Positions 34,401 through 46,400 of a DNA stretch of 64,000 nt are shown here, piece after piece. The position numbers were made by a program, and so were the translations under genes. Source of the DNA: Magnolia sinica. Taxonomy: Eukaryota > Streptophyta > Magnoliopsida > Magnoliales > Magnoliaceae. The notes under the pieces were generated by a model. That model was not told the origin of the DNA and did not search any database. It saw only the letters and a list, made by a program, of their open reading frames with translations. Numbering within the stretch: position 1 is the first letter of the stretch; every line of letters starts with the position of its first letter. The DNA lies in assembly GCF_029962835.1 (NCBI RefSeq), contig NC_080589.1, positions 20,295,586 to 20,359,585 on the forward strand, in the 5' to 3' direction.

Positions 34401-37400
34401 CTGCCAAGGCCATTTTGGTAGTAAATACTTTGCAAGGCTAAAACATGCATGGTATTTTCAAAAGAGAAACTTTGATACTCTGGCAGCATGAATGATAAGC
34501 AGGCACTTGGAAATTACTCTGAAATTGCATACGTGGCATATAAATATATAATTATAATTAAACTGTCCAATTTATGTTTTCCAGTTTAGATGTATCATGA
34601 ACAAAAAATTATGCTTATTTGATAATCTGTCAACAGGATTGGCGGACATTTATTGGACGGTTGGAAAATGAAAAATACCAAGGCGAGACTTCTTATGGCA
34701 GGGTGCCTAAGAGAAGCACAAGTACCATTTGCTAAAGCGGGTTGAGGTTGGGAAGCCGATGAGGGAAGGAGGTGCGGGGATTAAGAAGCTAAATATAATG
34801 AATCAAGCTTTGCTCAGAAAATGGCCGTGCATGTTAGAGGTGATCACGCGCAACTACAGTGTGAAGGAGGGTGGATGGTGGTCCAAGGAATCCTCCTGTT
34901 GCTGGACATCAGCTCTTTGGAAAGTGGTTGTCAGTTCGGGCACAAAATTCAAGGAAGCCACCGGTTTCTCTCTAGGAGATGGTTTCAGGATCCGTTTCTG
35001 GGAAGATGGATGGGCAGGTGGAAGAACACTTTGAGAAGACTTTTCCGAGGTTAGCACGCCTCCCCAGATTCAAATGTCATGGCATCCCGGTGCTGAGTTT
35101 GTGTGTGTGTGTGTGTGGGAGTTAGGCCCTCTTTGGGAAAGAAGGATGTTGGTTTGGACCATAAGAAAAGTCAGGCTGATTTCCAGTAAGTTCTATGGGT
35201 TTCTCCCTGGCGCCCAGTCAGAAAACATTCGCAGCTCTTTTGTATGGGTTCATTGACTTGTTGAACTGTCTTCTGGGAGTTAGGCCCTCGTCGGGAGAGA
35301 AGGATGTTGGTTTGGACCATAGAAAAGTCAGGCTGATTTCCGGTTAGTTCTATGGGTTTCTCCCTGGCGCCCAGTCCGAAAACATTCACACCACTTTTGC
35401 ATGGCATTATGGGGCTCCTCCAAAAGTTGTGGCGCTGGCATGGTTGGTGGACCAGAAAAAGGTCTTCACTATTGACGATCTTCGGAAGAGGAATATGCAA
35501 CTGTCAATGTTTGTATCTTGTGCATGCAAAATGAGTTGGCTGACCATCTCTTCATTCATTTCCCCTCCACGCTCGAGATATGATCGAGATTTCTTTCGAT
35601 TTTCGGTATGAGCTGGGCCATGCTGGGGTCGATTGAAGGTCTCTTTCTTGCTTGGCATGGGGGTGGGGGTGGGGGTGAGAGTGGGAGGAGGACCAAGAAG
35701 CTTTGAAGATTAGCCTTCTTGGCCGGAATTTGGGCTTTGTGGGGAGAGTGGAGCAATAGATGCTTCTACAATAGAAGTACGAGGGCCATCAATGCTTTTG
35801 GCAGGGCTAAATCCAATGTAATAGATTGGGCCTCAAATATTAAGGGCCTTGAAGATGCCATTTGTCGCCTTCTTCTTGGGCACTTTTGCTCTTTAATAAA
35901 AATTTATCACCGTTCAACCAAAAAAAATAAATGCAAACTGGTGTCCATGAATCAGAGGTTAGGATTGTTTGAGGAAACTAATTTTGGCACTGTGACTTAG
36001 CAAAGGGCGTTTGACAATTTAGTCAGTTAATTTGATTTAATGTGTGACATGTTAACATTCAGATGCCCGCATATCAAGCGCCATTCCCTGCCTGAGTATG
36101 ATATAACTCTCCATTCTCAAAATTTTGGACTGCACAAACCATGATAGAACATAAATCTGATCGTTGGACCAACCATGGCGATGGAGGCTAGCACAACAAA
36201 AGTGACAGAATCCCAACCACAGGATTGGTAAGAGGACAACTTCCACCTCCAGATCTTACAGATGCTCATTCATAACTTGGGAGCAAGTGGATGGATGATG
36301 ACGGAGATGGAGAGGAGCTTGCAAAGAGAGGTTTACCTCCCTGTAGCAAAAGCTCTCACTGCAACTCTATTTGTCATAGATGTCCTAAGAAGAGTTTCCT
36401 CCTCTCACTTGGATTCCGTTCCTCTTGCCTTCTTTTAATAAAAGGCAACATTCTCCCATCTCTCACATAATTGTAAATCTCCTACCAGTACCATTGTGGT
36501 TCTATAATAGCCAACCCACCCTCAAGTCCCATAATTTTCAAAAGGTTTGCTCAAATAAATCCAGACATAATGTAACATGATACATTGGGGCTCTAGCCAT
36601 TGGATTTTGATCTTTTTCAATGACCCGAACCGTTTATGTGATAGGGCTCCCCTTGAATGGAGAATGCTTGAAGAAACTCTCGGATTGAATACTTCAATGC
36701 TTTTGATTATACCAAGGTTATGGTGCCCATCCATGTTCAAAGAAAAAGAGCCAAATTATCGAAGGGTTGAAATAATCAACAATTGAGGGCTTTTACTTGT
36801 TGACTTTCCACCATACGAAGTGAGACGTCATATAAACAGTTTGGATCATTGGAAGATGACCTAGATTCAGCCACAAAACCAATGCATCATATTGCAATAT
36901 GTTGGGATGTATTCAAGCAAACCTCGATTTTCATAATGCAAGTATAGACCAATTTCCATGCTCCAGCTATGCACAAGATATAAGCTAACCCCATATAATT
37001 AAGGATCCAAGGTGTGGGACAATTTGGACATGTCACCATCCCAAGAAAAAAAAAACATACCAAATCCAAACAAGGACAATGCATGAAACATCACATGCCC
37101 CACACACATGTTCTAGACTTTGTCTGACCACATAGGATCAAGTTGTCTAATCCTATGCAAACATTGGCTCAAAGCCCAAAGATTTTCCAACCAATGGACT
37201 TATCTACTTCTCAAGTTTTAAATAGTTCACAAACTTTCTGAATTATTCACTTAAAAAAGTAACATCCATTTAAACAGATTATCATTTTTCCAAGAGCCCA
37301 TTTGTTATGCTATAACAATGAGGAGTCGGTTGATCATTTATTCATCCATTGCCCTTTTGCATCAAAGTTTGGAGCGGCTTCCTTATCCTCTTCTAGCCTC

Positions 37401-40400
37401 ATGGGTTCTTCCTAGATCGATAGATCAGCTTTTCTTGGCTTGGCGAGGGGGCGAAAGCGAGGTCAGGAAATGAGTTTGGCATGTATGTCTATCGGCAGGT
37501 CTGTGGAGCATTTGTTTGGAGAGATACAGCCAATGCTTTAAAAAATCATAGGAGCAGTCATGGGGAAGTTTTCAACAGGGCAAGACAAAATGTAATAGAA
37601 TGGACACATGCAGCTAATATTTTAGCTGCTGATCAGTTTCCAATCAGTCGGTTCGAGTTGTAAAGTCTTTACGTTTTCCCCCCCATCTTCTTTTGCTTTT
37701 CTTCATATTATTTGGCATTTGGCCTTCTCTTTTAATAAATGTCGTTATTATCATTTCAATTTATTTTTTTTATTAATCGCTCGTAGGCCCAGAGGCCAAT
37801 CTTAACAAATGCATACACACATCTCATCACTAGATCTTCCTTACGTACATGTATGACCAAGTATCAACTTGGCCATTTCCTAGCATGATTCTAACCCGGC
37901 CAAATCTTTCATTTGGCCACAACAAAGTCATGTCATAAAAAGAAGCACAAGTTGGAGGTGTGTAAGGCATTTGATGAGGGGCGAACGGGTTTAAGGAAGT
38001 TGGAGGTCATTTCGCTCTCTTAGGAAAATGGATTTGGGGATTTGGAGTGGAGAGGGGGCTGATGTGGAGAGAGGTAGTAGCAAGTGTGGGGTGCAAGAAT
38101 CTCTATATAGGGCATCACACTTATGGAAGAGAGTGGTCAGGCCGAAAGTTTTTGAGCAGACGAGGTTTTCTTTGGGCGATGGGGAAAGAATTCAGTTCTA
38201 GGAGGATTTGTGGCTAAGTGAGAGACCGTTGCAGGAAGTTTTCCCTTCATTAGCCTCAATCTCGCAAAGGTGAACATTATGATATCTCATTCAGGATCCG
38301 AGGTGATTTGGGCCCCCCCTTGTCGCAAGAATCTAACGGATGAAGAGTTAGGCTTCTAGAGGTGCTTCGTCTCGTGAGCCCCTCACTGGGCGAGAGAGAT
38401 GCTATGGTGTAGACTGAAGTCTGTCAATTCTCGGTGAGATCTTTGTATGTAGCAATTTCTGGGTCTTCATCGGGAAATCGTGTGCATCAAACTGCCTTTG
38501 CATAGTAAATGGGTGTTCATTTTGTCAGGGAGATGAAGAAACAGTGGACAATCTCTTTATTCGTTGTCCATTTTCTGGCAAGGTATGTGATGCAGGACAT
38601 GAAATTAAATATGACGTGCAATAGTTCAAGCTTTAGATTATACCAATTTTAAACAATCACAAAATTCCACATCCTACATACGATCAAATATTCAAAAAGG
38701 AGAATCTATGGGGGTCCAAGCCTACACAAGTTTAGGGCTGGATCAAATAAAATTATAAACCAAACAAGCCCGAATGAGTGTAAGATTCATCCATTCTTGC
38801 AAAGGATTGTTCCCCAATTCAAGAGATTCACCATGTTTCAATTCAGGGGAAAATTTAGGGTTTGCAAAATTGGGGATAATTGGGATTCGGGATTCTTTAG
38901 GGTTAAGGACCTGGATTTAAGGCTAAGGAGGAGGAAAATAGAGGAAAGATAGAACCTGAGATGAACCACATGCGTGGACAGCAACTGGCCCTGGGCGCAC
39001 ATGCGTGACCACTCGTCTACACATGTGTGGGGCCCACAAAGTCAGAAAGCGACTCCTAGGCTAGGATCGGCCAAGGTAGGACTGCTTCCATGCCAAATTT
39101 CGTATCGATTCGATGCACGGTTTGTGCAAAGTGCTCCGCCGAAGTTTCAGCCCCTATAACGGGCCAGAATCTGAAAATCTGTTGTAGAAGAGAACTTGGG
39201 CACGAGAAAGGGTGAATTTGAAGATGGGAAGGATGTAAAAGATGATGGATGTGGGGTGTAAAGAAGTGGGGATGATTTGGGACGGTTGTGGCTTCGCACT
39301 ACAATAGTTAGCCCTTCAAGGGAGGGAGGGTTTCGCACCCAATTCAATTCTTCAACCCTAAGAGATAGAGAAAAAGAAAAACGCAGAATTTTTATTCATA
39401 AACTTCATTGAAAATACCTACGTGGGGTTGCTTATTTATAAGAAAATCCTAAACCCCAAAAGACAATTTTACCCTTGCGCCATTTGCGCACACTAATACT
39501 TAAAGCTGAAGTAAATAAAATAAAAACCAATCTACGTAATCAAAGCCGTTCATGATGTTTCTAATAACGAGAATAGTCGAAACTCAAAATCCTAGATCAT
39601 CTAAGGTAGTGGGCCACGATCATGAGATCCAATGGTAGAATCTATATGATGATCGGGTCCACTCCAATTCTCCATAGCACAACCCCTAACTGTGAGGCCC
39701 TCCAAAAATGTCGTCGTCGATCCAGATCGAAAACGGGGCCCTCCTCCTTGAATATGTGCATTGGGGGGGGGGGGGGGGGGGGGTTGTGTATGGAGTAGTG
39801 TCCTAGATCTTTGTCAAGTGAGCTGGGTGATGCCACATTCGATTGCTGAGCTTTTTGATCAATGGCACAGAGTTGGGCTGGTCTCGCAGGATAAGGGGAA
39901 CTGGAGATTATTCCTTTTGGCAGTTTTGTGGACTACTTGGTCTGAAAGAAATAATAGGTGCTTCCGAGATGGGTGCAGCAGCCCTAAGAGTGTTTTCCTC
40001 TCTGCTCACTCATATCTTGTTGAGTGGGCTAATGTTGCATCTCCTTAAGGGTTGTGCTCAGGCTTTTCGTTTTCTGCTATTTTTTCCTCTTTTCTTGTTG
40101 TATTCTTTTCTAGTGTTGCCGTCTTTCTTAATAAAGTCGTCACCCTTCTGGAAAAAAAAAAAAATCATACTGCCTTTGTATGGCATTATGGAGCTCTTCA
40201 TAGGGTGGCAACTTTGGCTTGGCTTTTAGCTAGGAACAAAGTGCTTATGGTTAACAATCTTCGCATGTGGTTACAGTTTAAAATAAAAATCTTCGCATGC
40301 GGATGATGATGATTACAATTTTATATTTGATGTGCACGAAAAGTGAGTCAGTCAATCACCTCTTCATCCATTGCCCTTTTGTTAAAGGAGTTATAGATAG

Positions 40401-43400
40401 CTTTTTTATTTGTTAGTTTGGAGTGGCATGGGCCATGCCAGGCTCAATTGATAATCTCCTCCTAGCTTGGCATGGGGGAGGAGTGGGCAAGATAGGAAAG
40501 AAAATTTGGAAACTTTCTTTGTTAGCCGGTATCTGGTTTCTGTGACAGAAATTCTCACTGTTTTATGAATCAATGCGGGCAGGTGTACATTAGGCTTAAA
40601 TTGCATGTGATGGTTTGGGCCTCCAGTCTCTACAGTCTTAGGCGAGGTTTTCTCTTGTTCTTTTTCCCCCCTCTTTCTTTTCCCCCTGTTTCCTGGTATG
40701 ATTAGTATTTCTTTCGGCTATGGCCCTCCTTTATAAGATCATCATCTTTCAAAAAGAAGAGGAAGAGAAAGTAATGTCACTCTATCTCAACTTAACGAGA
40801 AGGGTGCAAACGACATATGAGTCACCTAATGAACTGTGCCATCAAAGGTGACCCAAGCGCAAGCCTAGCTGTTTTAGGCCTGTTGCCCCTCATCTGCATG
40901 CACCTATGTGTGCCTAGCACCTGGGTGCACCCATATGCACCTGCAGTAAATATGGCATTTTTCCATGAGGTACCCATAAGGGTACCTCATTTGAGTGTGT
41001 GTGCGTGTGTGTTTTGGTGTCATACCACCGGTGTTCCAATTATCAGCGATAGTAGTAGGTACCAAAACCATTGTAAAAACAAAAAATTATAGATATTGGC
41101 CAATATTTTTTATAACATTGGCAATATTTGGTGATAATATCGTATTGCTGATACTTTCGGCCCATCATAGTATAAATACTCCCTGGTATTGATGATACTA
41201 GCAATATCACCAACATAAAAGAGGGGCCCCCCCCAAAAAAAAAAAAAACTGAAAATCAAAGATTGGATTTGTTTCTTAGGTGATTTCAACAATCAAAGCT
41301 TGGATTTGGGGGAGGAATCTCAACTGGATGGCAACAGGCTGGAACTAAAAGGTGAAGAAAAATCCTAAAGAAGTATTTTTTTTTTCAAACATTCAGATGG
41401 ATTGGCATGAAAATCCACGCCTATGCATGAACAGGGATATATGGTGAATAAATCAACATTTAAGTGGGAAAATGGGGGAAATTGGGGATCCTGATTTCTG
41501 CCATATCTACCCCTAAAACTGATAATGGATGCATGTAAATTTGATATGCTCATCAGTGAGGACGGATCAATCAAATGACCATAACTATTCCTTTTCTCGA
41601 TATATATAGACAACACAAGGTGTCACTGCCTCATTTTTTAGGTGACACTATTCCCTGCGGATGCACGTAATCACCTGCAGCCACGTGCATTGGGTTGATT
41701 TATTCATGCTTTTCTCGAAAAAATTTATTTTTAAATAAAAAGAAAAATATGTTTAATTGAAAAATACATGCTTTTCGCTATTAATTAATATGGAAATTCT
41801 ATATAGGCATGAGTGTTAGCTGATCTATCTATTGGCTACAAAATTTCATTTTTCTGAAATAAAGACATTTTTTTATTATTTAAATTAGGAAACACGGAAG
41901 AAAAAATCGGTCTATTTAGGAAAAAAAAAATAATTTGTTTCGATAATGTATCATATATTATGTATGATGTATATATGTATAGATGGATGGATGGTTGGAT
42001 GCATGCATGTATATATGTATGGATGGATGGATGTATACACGTACGTACGTATATATGTATGGATGGATGATGTATGTATGTATGCATGAATGCATGCATG
42101 GATGGATCATGTATATGTGCGGATGGATGGATGGACCATTGAGGTATCACATATGCATGTATCTATGTTTGGGTGGTTGATGGATCCTAACAATATTATT
42201 GTTTTCTTTCTATATAGGTAGCATAAAATATCGATAAGAGGAGCAATGGACATCAAGGGAAACTATGGACAACCAATCGAGGGGAATCGATATATGGGTC
42301 GATTTGCAACTATTGTGAGCATACTTCGAGAATGAGGAGATTTCCAGGTTGAGGGAGCACTTGGCTAGGGACAAAGGAATGTGAAGGATTGTCCAAGTGT
42401 TTTGAAGGAAGTGAAAATCAAGATAAGGATGTATTGTACGACAGTAAGGCACACAGACAACAACAATATGTATGAGAGAAGGAGATTAGGGACGAGTTAC
42501 AGATTCCTAGACTCCATCTAGGCACTGTTGGTGAGGACCCCATGATAATGATGGTGACATGAACGTGGCATATGTCCCAAAGATTGTGTCGCTAAGCGGG
42601 AGGATGGACCATAAGTAAGCTATGCATGACTCTCAACAAACAACTCGGGACAAGGACTAAAGGCCATGGCTCGAGGAGACTAGGCTGACATTTGAGGGAT
42701 TGAGACGTGAGATTGGTGGGAGCAGCAATGGGGTGGAAGCAACGGTAAGAGTGGCGGTTATAGTTCCCCCAGGGAACTATAGCATAATCAGAGCACTTGG
42801 GGTGCCAGATGCACCTATTGCAAGTGCTAAGCATAAGGATTTTTTTCATCCTCCAAAAGCTCCAGATCTTTTGCCTTTGAAGTCCAAGGACTGAATCTTC
42901 ATTAGAATGTCCCCTAGCTCATATACCTAACTGCCCAACACCACCCTTTTCCATGCCAGGATCTTGCCATTCAAAAGCTTTAACTTCTGACTCAATCTGA
43001 AACCAGCATAGCCCTCCACTTAAAAGGACCTCCCTCCACCACTTCTTGATTTGATTTGAGAAGCCCTCCACTTCCAGCCACGCAAACTCGAACCTAAAAG
43101 GTTTCGGGCCCCAATTCTTCACCACATCATCCAACATGATAGGGTAGTGATTAGAAGTTGTTATCAGAAGCCCTCTCAAAGAAACCAATGGAAATTTCTC
43201 CTCCCAATTTGCCAAAGAGCATCCAATTTGTGGTATGGATTATCATAACGAGTATGTCCAACCTCTAATGTTGAGTTTTTGACTTTGTTTATTTACTTTA
43301 GGGGATTTTACAAATAACTACTTAATTAATATGGAATTTACATTGCGGTACCTTTTTTCAAAAAGTTACGTCATTAATCAGTGTAATTATCATTCCACTA

Positions 43401-46400
43401 CCTTCTGTTACATTTCTTTAACAACCACTTGGGCAGGGCTGAAAGTTGGGCAGGTTGGGTTGGGTTGGGTTAGTGCTCAACCCTAGCCCAACCCAAGATT
43501 CCTATACCTCAACCCTAACCCAACCCAACCCAACCCAACCTCAGGTTGGGAATTCTCAACCGAAGCCCAACCCAAGCAAGCTCAGTTAGGTTGGTTGGGT
43601 GGATATATGCTAATATTTTCGTTATTACATTAGTCTATTATATTTTCAATACACATCTTATTTTTTGTACCTATGATTTTATTAATTATATATATAGTTA
43701 TTTATCATAAAGAACTTCATTTTTTCTAGACAAATAAGCTAAAATATAGGACAACTACTCCTTTAAAAGTCGTGTTGTGTAGCACACAATATACTTGGGA
43801 GAGAGAATTCTAGCGTATCTTGTTAGCTTGAGTCATCGGAAATGACGTGGATCAATGAAACCCAACGGCATTGGAATTTCCTGTGCCTTAAACACAGGCA
43901 ATGCGTACTCAATTATAATTTATAAGTAGCCCAAGCCCAAGCCCAAGACTGAATCCGATACATCCTGCCAGAGCCCAACCCAACATCAGGTCGGTCACGG
44001 GTTGAACCCGCCCGACTTTCAGCCCTACACTTGGGTGGGCGTGTGAGCAACTAGGTCGGTTGCTTGGGTGGGCCCCAATCACCCTCCTTCCCAAGGTATA
44101 GCCCATCTGAATTACGGATGGGCCTGTTTTTTATGCCCCGGGCCTAAATTTTGTTGTGGCATCTAATGATTGGAGTGAATTTCATATAATCATCACGACG
44201 AGCCCTGTAAAAATCAAGGGTGGATGTCTCTCTCCCAACTGTTTTCTTTGGTGTGGCCCACAGGAATCACAAGTTTGTCTGATTTTTTGGATTTGCGCCG
44301 AAAATGGGATTACACATCTAGTGATCGAAGTGGATTTCGCATACACATCAAAGTGGACCCTGCCAAAAATCAAGTCCCAAGGTTCCTCTCCAATCGTGCA
44401 GAGAGATTATTAAAGGGGGGGGGGGATCGTATGGGACACCACTCTAGATTTTGACGGGCCCACCATGATGTTTATGGAAGATCCACTCCGACCATTAGAT
44501 ATTTGGTCCCATATTAGGCCAAGATACAAAAAATCAGGTTGACCTATGATTATGGTGGGCCACACCAAAGGAAACAATTGGAAGAGAGACATCCACCCTT
44601 GAATTTTACATGGCCCACCATGATAAGTATATGAAATCCACTCCAACCATTGGATGTCACACAAATTTACACCTGTGATCCAAAAAATATACCCATCTAC
44701 GATTCACTTGGCCCATACCAATGGAAATAATTTCGAGGGCGAGCATTGATGTGTATACTTTCCAATCATATGGTACCTGGATCACAAATCGAGTTGCTTT
44801 TTGGGCCCTTGACCTAATATGGAGTGACACACATGGTGGTTGGGATGAATTTTACATAAACATGACGGTAAGTCCCACCTGAGCCATTGACCAATTTGTC
44901 GGCACGATGGTCATGACCGAAGGTAGTGGAATGAGAATTATATCCATTAATGAGGTAGCTTTCTAAAAACTGTTTGAAAAAGGCATGAGAATGTAAATTC
45001 CATATTAATTAGGTAGTTATTTGTAAAATTCCCTTTATTTTTAGACTTTTAAGGTACCTAGTAGTTCGTAAATCAATCAATGCATAAATCACACGTATTT
45101 TTATATGAAAGTGAGAAATGGATAAATTAAATATAATCATAACTTTAATTGTATATTTGTAGTGACTCAAGTGTACAAGACTACAAGTATTGTGATTAGT
45201 CACTACACTAGAAGGGTACAGACCTATCTTTCACAACCTAGACCAAACCAAATAGTTCGACGAGTTCGCATCAGAGTTGGCCATGACAACAGGTTGGGTC
45301 ACGAGAAACCTAGGTCAACGAGGTGATCAACTACTTTAAAATTAGTTTCGTTTTATCGTGTTAAATTTAGTTTTAAAGCTAAGACTTAAAAATCAATATG
45401 TATCAACAAAGAAACTAAGTATGTGAAATTGAAATTGAAGCAACCAAGAAATTTGCATCCCCCTAGACATGCATTATATTTCAAGTCTCAACATATTAAA
45501 AAAAAATTAACCAAAAAAAAAAAGAAAGAAAACTAAACATGATAATTGAAAAATGGTTACCAAACTAAGCAGATCTGATAAAAAAAACAACAAAAAAAAA
45601 ACCTAAAACAACTACTTTTTCCATCAGATCTAATATATCTGATCGGAAAGGGCTGGAGAGTACAGATCTGAGATCAGATTCAAAAAAAGAAAACGATTTT
45701 TGAAAAATATACAAAAATCAGGCATAAATGCCCCGAAAATAAAAAAGCTCAAATTGATCTTCAAAACTCATAGTTTTTGGTAGATCTATGGGTATAATAA
45801 ACATAAATATGGATTAGAAGAAGGATCGACGGCAAAAAATGAATTTGTTTTTTTACCTATTTTCCGATTTTTTTCAAAACCAGTCACAAACTGTTTCAAT
45901 GCTTCAAATCAGTTGAAATCCGATGTTTTGATCCTCCAAGTTGTTGTTAATGGTGTAGAAAATCAATTGGGATTGATGAATTCAAGGTATTTCAAATATT
46001 GGAGGAGAAATGAGGGAGAGAGATCGAAAAGCGGAAAAAAAGGGGCCGAATGAGGGAGAGAAAGATCGAAAAGTAGAAAGAAAAGGGTCGGTTTCACCCT
46101 TTTATACCTGTATCAGTCTGACCGATATAGGTACATAATATCGGACCCAATACAGGCTGTATTGGCCGATACAAGCCAACGGATACCAATACAAGGCAAT
46201 ATCGTGTATCGTATCGAGCCAATACGGATACGATACACCCGTATCAGAAAATATGTTATAGATATTTGGATCCATGGAACCCAGGTACCTAGGTGTTTTG
46301 GGCATTCTAGGGGCAGTTACACTTGGGGTAGGGACAGTGGCCTTTAACCACACTGGTTCCCACACCATTCATTCCTCTCCCCTTTCTCTTAGGGTATGAC

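Larger units (their letters stand above)
43301..45033. mobile_element. Long-TIR (MULE-like) element containing nested insertions
   Basis: 43301-43405 (GGGGATTTTACAAATAACTA..) is an imperfect reverse complement of 44919-45033 (..TAGTTATTTGTAAAATTCCC), giving TIRs of about 105-115 bp. The flanks TTTACTTTAG and TTTATTTTTAG are AT-rich and only roughly alike, so the target duplication is unproven. Long TIRs suggest a Mutator-like element. It encloses the hAT at 43434-44027 and the foldback at 44159-44665, and has no transposase. Confidence 0.7.

Noticed and set aside
34190..34489. 99-codon minus-strand frame over U1-C exon 4
   Set aside because: Out of frame with the U1-C tail and runs across the acceptor site into the intron.
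43440..43560. GGTTGGGTTGGGTTGGGTT as interstitial telomere repeat
   Set aside because: The plant telomere unit is TTTAGGG. These are GGTTGG-type words at the end of the 594-bp hAT element.
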